From positions 1-6,193 of the forward strand of contig JAPLHL010000003.1 of NCBI GenBank assembly GCA_026389655.1: a stretch of 6,193 nucleotides of DNA, given 5' to 3'. The notes under the pieces were generated by a model. That model made no database searches, was not told the DNA's origin, and saw only the letters and a program-made list of their open reading frames with translations. A program made the position numbers and the translations under genes. This document shows positions 1-5,199 of the stretch, in pieces. This DNA is from Chloroflexota bacterium. Lineage in GTDB: Bacteria; Chloroflexota; Dehalococcoidia; GIF9; UBA5629. The first letter of the stretch is position 1; every line of letters begins with the position of its first letter.

Positions 1-50
1 AATAAAAGAATAATTACAAATCAATAATAAAAAGGAAGGGAGGAATTAAA

Positions 51-650
51 ATGAATATGGTACCTGAATGGGCGTGGGAGTTTCACGGGCACCGCTGTCC
101 CTTCATGCCGCTAGGCTACCGCATGGGCAAGCTGGCCATGAAGGAACTTGGGGGAGAGCACGAAAAAGACCATGGATTTTTCGTTATACCTGAGCTTGGC
201 ATCGGGCATCCCCAGACCTGCCTGATGGACGGCATTCAAATTGCGACCGGTGCTACTTACGGCAAATCACTGATGGAAAAGACTTTCTGGGGAAAGCTGG
301 CTGCCGTATTTTTTCATCCCTTACATGTGGAAAAAGGCGCAATTCGCTTATATGTCACTAATGAGTTTCAAGATGAGTTCGGGAAGGTGGAATTTTTTGC
401 CCATAGAAAAAAGAAAATTGAACCTTCAAAGATACCGGACAAGGTTACCCAGGAAGCCATCGACTGGATGTTTGCCCAGCCGGACGACAAGGTCTTTAAA
501 ATCAATTGGATACCTGACTATAAATTTACACCTGCCAGAGGGTCGTTTAACAAAATAAAATGCGTTAGATGCGGTGAATACGTTTTCGAGCGGTACGTGC
601 GACTGGTCGATAATGAGCCTAACTGCATACCTTGCTCCAATTACAAATAA
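51..650 (+). CDS. FmdE-family protein with C-terminal zinc ribbon
   Basis: This 199-residue protein has the hallmarks of the FmdE family (named after subunit E of molybdenum formylmethanofuran dehydrogenase). Residues 11-24 read FHGHRCPFMPLGYR, matching the family's FHGHxCP...GxR motif with probable metal ligands His12, His14 and Cys16. Residues 57-72 (CLMDGIQIATGATYGK) match the second family block with Cys57. The C-terminal part, about 168-199, is a treble-clef-like zinc finger with pairs Cys171/Cys174 and Cys192/Cys195. No signal peptide or membrane segment is visible, so it should be cytoplasmic. The start at 51 is supported by GGGAGGA at 38-44; a second ATG at 57 is possible but less well spaced. 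FmdE proteins outside methanogens have no settled reaction, and a role in metal or pterin-cofactor handling is inference. The next gene, a TauE/SafE permease, starts 55 bases downstream on the same strand, so the two may be co-transcribed. Confidence 0.9.
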   Translation: MNMVPEWAWEFHGHRCPFMPLGYRMGKLAMKELGGEHEKDHGFFVIPELGIGHPQTCLMDGIQIATGATYGKSLMEKTFWGKLAAVFFHPLHVEKGAIRLYVTNEFQDEFGKVEFFAHRKKKIEPSKIPDKVTQEAIDWMFAQPDDKVFKINWIPDYKFTPARGSFNKIKCVRCGEYVFERYVRLVDNEPNCIPCSNYK

Positions 651-678
651 TAAAATGGCGATTTGTAAATAGGTTTTG

Positions 679-692
679 GGGGTAATTACCCC
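679..692. promoter_or_regulatory. Perfect 14-bp palindrome before the permease gene
   Basis: GGGGTAATTACCCC is a perfect palindrome lying just upstream of the permease ribosome binding site (AGAGGA, 693-698). As DNA it could be an operator for a dimeric regulator. As RNA it could form only a short four-GC-pair hairpin beside the ribosome site. There is no U-tract, so it is not an intrinsic terminator. A regulatory role is inferred from symmetry and position only. Confidence 0.35.
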
Positions 693-705
693 AGAGGATA
701 ATTAA

Positions 706-1506
706 ATGTCTACGATAGCTATAATCATAGCCAGTGTAGCTGTGCTCGTACTTGCCGTGCCATTCTCAATGGTAGGACAGGGTGGAGGGTCCACTTATGT
801 GCCTATCCTGCTAATGGCGGGCATGGGGATGCATGAGGCCTCTACCACCAGCCTGTTCATAATCATGCTTGCGAGCATAGCGTCCACGCTGGTTTTTGGC
901 CGAAAGAAGACAGTAGACTGGAAACTATTATTTGCCATTGTTCCCTTTGCCATTGTCGGTTCTTTTGCCGGAGGCTATGTAGCCCAATGGATTAGTTCCA
1001 TAGTGCTGAAGGTCATTTTTATTGCCGTGCTTGGCGTTGCTGCATTCTTCATGCTGCGCCCGGCTACGGAGGGCAAGCGCCCGGATTTCATGCCGTCCTG
1101 GTACTGCTGGGACAGGTCCTGCGGGGAGTATCACTACAAGATATCAATGGGGCTTCTTATTCCGGCAACCGCCCTGGTCGGATTCATTGCCGGGCTGATC
1201 GGTGTTGGCGGCGGGTTATTCATTCTGCCGATACTGGTACTGTTGTTCGGATGCCCCACACGTATCGCTATCGGTATTTCCTCTACATACGTTGGAATCA
1301 CCGCACTACCCGGATTTCTGGGGCATCTAGTTGGGGGTGACCCTTTTAATATATGGATTGCGTTGCCCTTAGCTGCAGCAGCCTTTATCGGAGCAAGCAT
1401 GGGGCCGGTCATATCACTCAGGACCGGAGTGCCAAAGCTACGAATAATATTGGCCATAGTGCTGGTTGCCCTTGCAGCCTGGATGATAATTAAGTTGTTT
1501 ATTTAA
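706..1506 (+). CDS. TauE/SafE-family membrane permease
   Basis: This is a 266-residue polytopic membrane protein. The two inverted halves typical of TauE/SafE carriers are visible: GQGGGSTYVPIL near residues 25-36 and GVGGGLFILPIL near 166-177, each followed by further hydrophobic helices, for about eight in all. Family members export sulfite, sulfoacetate or other small sulfur-containing or organic anions, usually driven by ion gradients; the substrate here cannot be assigned. The central loop (about 119-146) holds a Cys134-x4-Cys139 pair in SWYCWDRSCGEY, and Cys183 lies near the end of a later helix. A loop cysteine pair in a cluster full of cysteine-tailed proteins may matter but could be incidental. 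The start at 706 is preceded by AGAGGA with about seven bases of spacing. The first lipoprotein gene begins 17 bases after the stop, which suggests one transcript. Confidence 0.9.
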   Translation: MSTIAIIIASVAVLVLAVPFSMVGQGGGSTYVPILLMAGMGMHEASTTSLFIIMLASIASTLVFGRKKTVDWKLLFAIVPFAIVGSFAGGYVAQWISSIVLKVIFIAVLGVAAFFMLRPATEGKRPDFMPSWYCWDRSCGEYHYKISMGLLIPATALVGFIAGLIGVGGGLFILPILVLLFGCPTRIAIGISSTYVGITALPGFLGHLVGGDPFNIWIALPLAAAAFIGASMGPVISLRTGVPKLRIILAIVLVALAAWMIIKLFI

Positions 1507-1523
1507 TTGGATAGATAAAGCTA

Positions 1524-2240
1524 GTGAAAAATAAAATAAATAAAATCCCAGCAACTCACATAACGAAATACATTGCGACACTATTGACCGTCCTGGTAAT
1601 TACAGCCTGTAGTAGCCCTTCCATCTCAACTTCCAAGCCGAACAATAGCCCCACAATAGAAAATATATCTTATGCCAAAGATAGTATGGCTACAATAGAT
1701 AATCAAATAGTTTGCCGGGCAAGCGACCCGGATGGCGACAGTTTAACATATGAATGGTCTACCGATGGTGGGCAGATAACTGGAAACGGCCCGAGTGCGC
1801 TTTGGATTGCACCGGGCACCATGGGAAACTACAAGATCAGTGTTGTGGTTAAGGACGGGAAAGAAGGGGAGACGATGAAGAGCGTGGATATACGTGTGCT
1901 GAATAATGCTGATGGAACTTCAACTTTACCGATTACACTGAGTATGCGTTTGCCGTCCTCAGATATTGTATCCGAGAATGTAAGTGTTAAAGTGGGAACT
2001 GTGACGAAGGTAAGCTGTGCGATAGAAAACGCGGCCGGGAAGAAAATTAATTATTCATGGTCGGCAACCGGTGGCAAAATGAAAGGCAAAGGACTGGAAG
2101 ATCAGTCGTGTACTACCGTAAATTGGACTGCTCCACCGAATACTATATTGTATACGTTGACAGTTATTGCTACGGATTCTGACGGTAACCAGACGCAGGG
2201 AAACGTAATATTCGATGTATTTTGCTGCCCTAGGAATTAA
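1524..2240 (+). CDS. Lipoprotein with two PKD/Ig-like domains and CCPRN tail
   Basis: This is a 238-residue exported lipoprotein. A lysine-rich N-terminus leads into a hydrophobic stretch ending in VITAC, a lipobox with Cys29 as the lipid anchor. Two related beta-sandwich modules follow, about 43-127 and 140-233. Both carry a Y-x-W-S, then G-G, then W-x-A-P core, followed by alternating strands and a D-x-x-G turn, resembling PKD/Ig-like domains. Each module has one cysteine in the early strand (Cys64, Cys165) without the partner that a classical Ig disulfide would use. Cys196 is extra. The protein ends FCCPRN, with Cys234 and Cys235 adjacent. The GTG at 1524 is the only usable start, because an in-frame TAG lies at 1512-1514; the ribosome site is weak. 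The next lipoprotein gene starts 20 bases downstream. Ligand binding by the tail is inference. Confidence 0.85.
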   Translation: MKNKINKIPATHITKYIATLLTVLVITACSSPSISTSKPNNSPTIENISYAKDSMATIDNQIVCRASDPDGDSLTYEWSTDGGQITGNGPSALWIAPGTMGNYKISVVVKDGKEGETMKSVDIRVLNNADGTSTLPITLSMRLPSSDIVSENVSVKVGTVTKVSCAIENAAGKKINYSWSATGGKMKGKGLEDQSCTTVNWTAPPNTILYTLTVIATDSDGNQTQGNVIFDVFCCPRN

Positions 2241-2260
2241 TGCCTCAGGTAATATAAGAA

Positions 2261-2983
2261 ATGATTAGAAAACACACACATTTAACACTCTGCTTCATAT
2301 TGTTCGTGATCAGTGCATTTGGTTTGCCATCGTGCACAACATTTCCAAATCAGGACCTGGTTATCAGGGATATTATATATGCACGTGAAGTTCCCACTTC
2401 CTTTGAGACCTTATTAAAATGCGCGGTGGATGAAAAAGTGGATGGTCCGCTACAGTATAAATGGTTCTCGGATAATGGCACGATTAAAGGTGATGGCAAT
2501 AGCATTATTTGGGCAGCCCCGTCTGTGCCCGGAACATATAGTATTGGTGTCAGGGTCACTGGCGTAAAAGGTGCGGAAGCCACGCGGACGGTTAGTGTTA
2601 AGGTAGTCCCATTTAAGAATACTATTATTGATATCAATCCTGCCATTTCTCTCCAGGTCCCGATCTGGGGGGACGATGTGACGGGAGGAAAGCTGTTAAT
2701 AGTGTCTCCCGCCATAGTTGAAGTTGAATGCCAGTCTCAACTGGCGGTATTTGGTAAGAATACATATAAGTGGTCATGCAACGGCGGTAAAATACAGGGG
2801 GTTGGTATAAAAGATGGAACTGCATCAAAGATTGGCTGGGTGTCTCCGGGAACAGTAGGCAGATATACAGTCACCGTGACCGTATCAGATGCTTTAGGCA
2901 ACGAACACGCAGCTTGCGCTTATATTAACGTAACAAGTCCTGGCTGTGGCTGCAACAGCAGCACTGCGGTATGCGGAGAGTGA
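2261..2983 (+). CDS. Lipoprotein with two PKD/Ig-like domains and cysteine-rich C-terminus
   Basis: This 240-residue exported lipoprotein is paralogous in plan to its upstream neighbour. The signal peptide ends in GLPSC, with Cys25 as the lipidated residue. Domain one covers about 33-117 (LQYKWFSDNG, IIWAAPSVPGTYSI) and domain two about 128-225 (TYKWSCNGGKIQG, IGWVSPGTVGRYTV). Each domain again has a cysteine in its early strand (Cys54, Cys157). Domain two adds Cys173 and Cys219. The end is different from the other proteins: SPGCGCNSSTAVCGE, with Cys229, Cys231 and Cys238 but no adjacent pair. It may be a variant of the same metal- or thiol-binding tail. The ribosome site is weak (CAGGT at 2246-2250). 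The gene ends in TGA followed at once by TAA. It sits between two other lipoprotein genes on the same strand. No enzymatic motif is visible. Confidence 0.85.
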   Translation: MIRKHTHLTLCFILFVISAFGLPSCTTFPNQDLVIRDIIYAREVPTSFETLLKCAVDEKVDGPLQYKWFSDNGTIKGDGNSIIWAAPSVPGTYSIGVRVTGVKGAEATRTVSVKVVPFKNTIIDINPAISLQVPIWGDDVTGGKLLIVSPAIVEVECQSQLAVFGKNTYKWSCNGGKIQGVGIKDGTASKIGWVSPGTVGRYTVTVTVSDALGNEHAACAYINVTSPGCGCNSSTAVCGE

Positions 2984-3017
2984 TAAATGACGTGTACGAA
3001 ATCAATCAATAATTAAT

Positions 3018-3029
3018 CAGGTATATTGT
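3018..3029 (+). repeat. CAGGTATATTGT copy upstream of third lipoprotein
   Basis: This 12-base string is identical to 4134-4145, upstream of arsR. It ends two bases before the ATG of the third lipoprotein gene. Its CAGG could also act as a weak ribosome site. No -35-like hexamer lies at the right distance, so this copy is not an obvious promoter by itself. It is a candidate operator shared with arsR. Confidence 0.4.
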
Positions 3030-3031
3030 AA

Positions 3032-3592
3032 ATGAGGATAAGTTTAAAAAAAGAGTCCATATTAGCGATCACGATATTAAGCTTCATATTTTATTCTGCC
3101 TGTGCGTATCAAGCTTCTGAGTCTGTGAATAATGAAAAAGCAGCTGATAGTGGGGAACCATCTAATCAAACTACAGGCATAAATTCAACGAAGACTAACC
3201 AGGGAAGAGTGATCGGTTCTGATAACAATACGCCCGTCAGCAGCCTGGAACAGGGGGCGAATCCGCCGATTATCGATAAGTTTGAGGTCCTTCTGCGCTC
3301 AGGTCAAGAGGTTACCGTTATAGAGATTGATCCTCATGCTTCTACTCCACAACCCAAAATTGAGATAAAGACTTTATATACAGCGGAAATAACCTGTAAA
3401 GCAAGATCCACTAAAGGAGAATCTCTAGCCTATGAATGGCAGTCTACAGGCGGTAAAATATACGGGGGAGGCCAAAAAATTACCTGGCTAGCCCCCGGTG
3501 CTGCCATTGTTCATAAAATCACGGTAACTGTAACTGACAGCGGAGGATCATCCTCTGCCCCCGTATATATCTCGGCCAGGTGCTGCTATTGA
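3032..3592 (+). CDS. Lipoprotein with one PKD/Ig-like domain and CCY tail
   Basis: This is a 186-residue exported lipoprotein. A short charged N-terminus and hydrophobic segment end in FYSAC, with Cys24 as the lipid anchor. Residues about 28-75 form a Ser/Asn/Thr/Gly-rich flexible linker that would hold the following domain away from the membrane. One beta-sandwich module (about 78-183) carries the same core as the two upstream lipoproteins (AYEWQSTGGKIYGGG, ITWLAPG, HKITVTVTDSGG), with the single early-strand Cys122. The chain ends SARCCY, putting Cys184 and Cys185 two residues from the terminus. There is no good Shine-Dalgarno site apart from CAGG in the repeat just upstream, so translation may be modest or coupled. 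It is the last of three lipoprotein genes in a row. The function is unknown beyond surface exposure and likely thiol or metal chemistry. Confidence 0.85.
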   Translation: MRISLKKESILAITILSFIFYSACAYQASESVNNEKAADSGEPSNQTTGINSTKTNQGRVIGSDNNTPVSSLEQGANPPIIDKFEVLLRSGQEVTVIEIDPHASTPQPKIEIKTLYTAEITCKARSTKGESLAYEWQSTGGKIYGGGQKITWLAPGAAIVHKITVTVTDSGGSSSAPVYISARCCY

Positions 3593-3668
3593 GAAGGGTT
3601 TAATTATTATAATATCGATTAGAGAGTTGTTATATATCTGTATATTTAAATAATTTGGATGTAAAGTT

Positions 3669-3833
3669 ATGGAGAAAGAAAAACAAAAAGACAAGGGGAT
3701 AAAGATTATCGTTTTAGCGGCCATTATTTTAATTATATGTGCGGTTATGATCTCTTTTTCGCCTCCGAGTTCTTCAAATTATATGCAACCTAATAACTGT
3801 AATACGGGTCAACAATGTTGTCCGCGCCCATAA
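3669..3833 (+). CDS. 54-residue single-pass membrane protein with CCPRP tail
   Basis: This small gene encodes 54 residues. A lysine-rich N-terminus (MEKEKQKDKGIK) precedes one hydrophobic helix at about 11-30 (IIVLAAIILIICAVMISF). A short Ser/Pro/Asn segment follows, then CNTGQQCCPRP at the end (Cys44, Cys50, Cys51). The positive-inside rule puts the C-terminus outside the cell. The last residues CCPR match the end of the first lipoprotein, and the Cys-x5-CysCys spacing resembles the C-APGAGPG-CC ends of the two thioredoxin-like proteins downstream. That shared tail is the main reason to believe this short frame is a real gene. The start has only a weak ribosome site (GTAAAG) close upstream. 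No known family is recognised. It could be a minimal version of the same system: an anchor plus the cysteine tail, with no folded domain between. Confidence 0.72.
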   Translation: MEKEKQKDKGIKIIVLAAIILIICAVMISFSPPSSSNYMQPNNCNTGQQCCPRP

Positions 3834-3844
3834 CTAAAAACATC

Positions 3845-3870
3845 CAGGTTCATATTTCAGGTATGATTGT
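3845..3870 (+). repeat. Tandem CAGGT-type elements upstream of the small 65-residue gene
   Basis: Two 13-base units stand head to tail: CAGGTTCATATTT (3845-3857) and CAGGTATGATTGT (3858-3870). The second is the repeat seen before arsR and the third lipoprotein, with one extra G. They lie between the stop of the 54-residue membrane protein and the ribosome site of the next gene. A regulatory role is inferred from recurrence and position only. Confidence 0.3.
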
Positions 3871-3874
3871 TCGT

Positions 3875-3881
3875 GAGGAGG
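3875..3881 (+). promoter_or_regulatory. Strong Shine-Dalgarno site that favours a TTG start
   Basis: GAGGAGG at 3875-3881 is the strongest ribosome site in this part of the window. The ATG at 3883 is only one base away, too close to be used. The in-frame TTG at 3889 has seven bases of spacing, which is ideal. The TTG is therefore the likelier start. Confidence 0.6.
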
Positions 3882-3888
3882 CATGCCA

Positions 3889-4086
3889 TTGGAAACGTTG
3901 ATTTCATTTGATGAGCAGCAGATACAAAAACTGGAACAAATAGTCCTGGACCATGATGAAATTGGAGCTTTTAAATTCCTTGAAGAATTGAGCAAAAAGA
4001 TCAAACGAAAAACAATGGGCTGCAATCCCATCGAGTTCAGAACAAGGCAAGGGATAGAAAACATAATCGATGAATCCAAAAAGTAA
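3889..4086 (+). CDS. Small helical protein of unknown function
   Basis: From the TTG at 3889 this is a 65-residue protein; from the ATG at 3883 it would be 67. The spacing of the GAGGAGG ribosome site favours TTG. The sequence is mostly charged and helical, with no signal peptide or membrane segment, so it should be cytoplasmic. It opens with (M)ETLISFDEQQIQKLEQIV, followed by DHDEIGAFKFLEELSKKIKR, and ends with a segment containing one cysteine in GCNP. No domain is recognised with confidence. It lies between the 54-residue CC-tail protein and the arsR promoter, so it could close the upstream transcription unit. It lacks the C-terminal cysteine pair of its neighbours. It may be an unrelated small gene or a cytoplasmic accessory of the system; the sequence does not decide. 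Confidence 0.65.
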   Translation: METLISFDEQQIQKLEQIVLDHDEIGAFKFLEELSKKIKRKTMGCNPIEFRTRQGIENIIDESKK

Positions 4087-4115
4087 CCTTGCAGTTGTGC
4101 TGTATGAAAAGATAC

Positions 4116-4143
4116 TTGACAATTGATATAGCGCAGGTATATT
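4116..4143 (+). promoter_or_regulatory. Sigma-70-type promoter of arsR
   Basis: TTGACA at 4116-4121 and TATATT at 4138-4143 are separated by 16 bases, a good match to a housekeeping bacterial promoter. Transcription would start at about 4150, only a few bases before the ATG at 4153, so the message would have almost no leader. The -10 hexamer lies inside the CAGGTATATTGT repeat, a sensible place for autoregulation by the repressor. Inferred from sequence only. Confidence 0.6.
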
Positions 4144-4145
4144 GT
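4134..4145 (+). repeat. CAGGTATATTGT copy over the arsR -10 box
   Basis: This is identical over 12 bases to 3018-3029. It covers the -10 hexamer of the arsR promoter, where a bound repressor would block RNA polymerase. A related inverted half (TATACCTG, 4491-4498) follows the arsR stop. It is a candidate ArsR operator. Confidence 0.4.
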
Positions 4146-4152
4146 TAGAAAT

Positions 4153-4482
4153 ATGTCGAAATATAAGAATAGTGATGCTCAGCGGTATGCGGATATATTC
4201 AAAGCTCTTTCCAATCCTCACCGTGTGCAGATATTTATGCGTCTTGCCAGTTATTGTGGAGAAGCCAGCCCATGCGGTTCGGATGGCCATATATGCGAGT
4301 GCGTAGGCGTACTGGGACAGGACCTGGGAATTGCGGCATCCACCATATCACATCATATTAAGGAACTACACAGGTCCGGGCTAATCAAAATAAAGAGAAA
4401 CGGGCAGCGCACAGAATGCTCGGTTGATCCTGAAGTAGTTGATTTAATGATGGCATTTTTTAAAGTGACAGTCACACCTTAA
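4153..4482 (+). CDS. ArsR-family metal/metalloid- or thiol-sensing repressor
   Basis: This 109-residue winged-helix protein has the ArsR family layout. An N-terminal helix leads to the FKALSNPHRVQIFMRL block (16-31). The recognition region is DLGIAASTISHHIKELHRSG (57-76), and the wing is LIKIKRNGQRTECSV (77-91). Five cysteines are present: Cys35, Cys41, Cys48, Cys50 and Cys89. Cys48-Glu-Cys50 lies in ICECVGVL, the place where classical ArsR proteins carry their ELCVCDL arsenite-binding motif. The added CGEASPCGSDGH stretch could supply further ligands. Family members leave DNA when the effector binds, turning on efflux or detoxification genes. No Shine-Dalgarno site is seen, and the predicted start of transcription is nearly at the ATG, so translation may be leaderless. 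The neighbours suggest that it controls the CC-tail cluster. Its effector (arsenite, another soft metal, or a reactive sulfur species) is unresolved. Confidence 0.93.
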   Translation: MSKYKNSDAQRYADIFKALSNPHRVQIFMRLASYCGEASPCGSDGHICECVGVLGQDLGIAASTISHHIKELHRSGLIKIKRNGQRTECSVDPEVVDLMMAFFKVTVTP

Positions 4483-4490
4483 AAAAATTT

Positions 4491-4498
4491 TATACCTG
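4491..4498 (-). repeat. Inverted CAGGTATA element after arsR
   Basis: TATACCTG on the + strand is the reverse complement of CAGGTATA, the core of the elements at 3018 and 4134. It sits just after the arsR stop and before the first thioredoxin-like gene. Eight bases alone could be chance; position makes it a candidate half-operator. Confidence 0.3.
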
Positions 4499-4501
4499 TT
4501 G

Positions 4502-4517
4502 TTCGAAGTGTTTCGAA
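4502..4517. promoter_or_regulatory. Paired TTCGAA sites before the thioredoxin-like genes
   Basis: TTCGAA occurs at 4502-4507 and 4512-4517. The centres are 10 bases apart, about one helical turn. Each hexamer is itself a palindrome. The pair lies between arsR and the ribosome site (AAGGAG, 4527-4532) of the next gene, and could be an operator for a dimeric regulator. No clear -35/-10 pair accompanies it, so the downstream genes may be read from the arsR promoter. Confidence 0.35.
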
Positions 4518-4539
4518 ATTTATTAAAAGGAGTTAAAAG

Positions 4540-5160
4540 ATGGCAAAAATGATAAAACCAAACAATGATGGCGATAAGAATAAAATCCAGTGGTGGAAAG
4601 TAGGTCTTTGCGCGATTGTTGTATTGCTGATTGCAGGGGTTATAACTTACACCCTGATGACACGCACATCAGCCAGCTCTGCAACGCCAACAGCCAGCAG
4701 TCCTACAGCACCTGCGGCCAGCAGTCCCGCATCGGCAACTATCAATAGCACTACGCCAACCGCGACAGCCGCTAATGCGCCGGCCACAGATGGAACACCG
4801 AACTGGGTGAAAAGCCTTGATTCAAAGTGGGAAACTAATGACATTATCTTCGTCCTATTTCCGGGGGACGCTGATCTAACCAGTAAAGCAGACCAGACGG
4901 TCAAATCTGCTTTGATACAACTGAAGAAAAGCGGTGCGGCCGTTGATGGAATGACATTAAGCTCAACCGACCCCGAATTCCGCCTTACGCTAGAGCAGTT
5001 GGCTATACAAAAACTGCCGGCAGTCCTCATTTTGAAGTCCACCGGCCAGGGGGGAGTGATCAAAGGCGACATTACTGAGACCAAGCTTTTGCAGGGTTAT
5101 CTGAGCCTGACAAAATCCACATGTGCTCCGGGCGCAGGGCCAGGTTGTTGCCCTAAATAA
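4540..5160 (+). CDS. Membrane-anchored thioredoxin-like protein without CxxC, CCPK tail (copy 1)
   Basis: This 206-residue protein has a lysine-containing N-terminus, one membrane helix at about 18-40 (WWKVGLCAIVVLLIAGVITY), and a linker rich in Ala, Ser, Thr and Pro (about 41-85). A folded domain follows at about 88-190. The domain looks like a thioredoxin fold: strand DIIFVLFPGD, then helix, strand, helix, and the KLPAVLIL segment (158-165), whose proline sits where thioredoxins keep their cis-proline. The CxxC active site is absent, with FPGDAD in its place, so ordinary disulfide exchange at that site is impossible. The end is CAPGAGPGCCPK (Cys195, Cys203, Cys204). The domain should face outside the cytoplasm. 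The start has AAGGAG at good spacing. A paralogue follows after 39 bases. A tail-based thiol or metal carrier role is inference. Confidence 0.85.
   Translation: MAKMIKPNNDGDKNKIQWWKVGLCAIVVLLIAGVITYTLMTRTSASSATPTASSPTAPAASSPASATINSTTPTATAANAPATDGTPNWVKSLDSKWETNDIIFVLFPGDADLTSKADQTVKSALIQLKKSGAAVDGMTLSSTDPEFRLTLEQLAIQKLPAVLILKSTGQGGVIKGDITETKLLQGYLSLTKSTCAPGAGPGCCPK
4693..4727 (+). repeat. Short direct repeat in the linker-coding region
   Basis: GCCAGCAGTCC occurs at 4693-4703 and 4717-4727, a period of 24 bases or eight codons. It encodes two similar Ala-Ser-Ser-Pro units of the flexible linker in the first thioredoxin-like protein. This pattern fits linker growth by in-frame slippage or duplication; the paralogue has a shorter linker without it. 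Confidence 0.6.
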
Positions 5161-5188
5161 TCAGTGCATGCTAATCAACGGTCAAATT

Positions 5189-5193
5189 GGAGA
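5189..5193 (+). promoter_or_regulatory. Ribosome site that sets the start of copy 2 at 5200
   Basis: GGAGA at 5189-5193 lies six bases before the ATG at 5200. A longer frame could begin at GTG 5164, but no ribosome site precedes it. The product from 5200 also lines up with the N-terminus of the upstream paralogue (short Lys/Asn/Pro-rich lead, then WWK), so 5200 is preferred. Confidence 0.65.
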
Positions 5194-5199
5194 TTTATT

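Noticed and set aside
928..1457. Two open frames on the - strand opposite the permease gene.
   Set aside because: Composition is not protein-like, and both lie wholly within a well-supported membrane protein gene.
2972..2986. Possible selenocysteine at the end of the second lipoprotein (GGA GAG TGA TAA), which would give a CGEU end.
   Set aside because: A TGA followed directly by TAA is a common double stop, and no stable hairpin able to act as a bacterial SECIS element is visible just downstream.
3608..3613. TATAAT as a possible -10 box upstream of the 54-residue gene.
   Set aside because: No -35-like hexamer lies 16-18 bases upstream, and the whole gap is AT-rich, so the match is likely by chance.
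4480..4495. A-run and T-run after arsR as a possible terminator.
   Set aside because: There is no GC-rich stem before the T-run, so it does not look like an intrinsic terminator.
4647..5084. A 145-codon open frame on the - strand opposite the first thioredoxin-like gene.
   Set aside because: Its low-complexity Ala/Val/Leu half is the mirror of the linker repeats, no ribosome site is evident, and the + strand gene has clear domains and a paralogue.
5164..5199. Longer version of copy 2 starting at GTG 5164.
   Set aside because: No ribosome site precedes it, and the extra 12 residues have no counterpart in the paralogue; ATG 5200 has GGAGA at good spacing.
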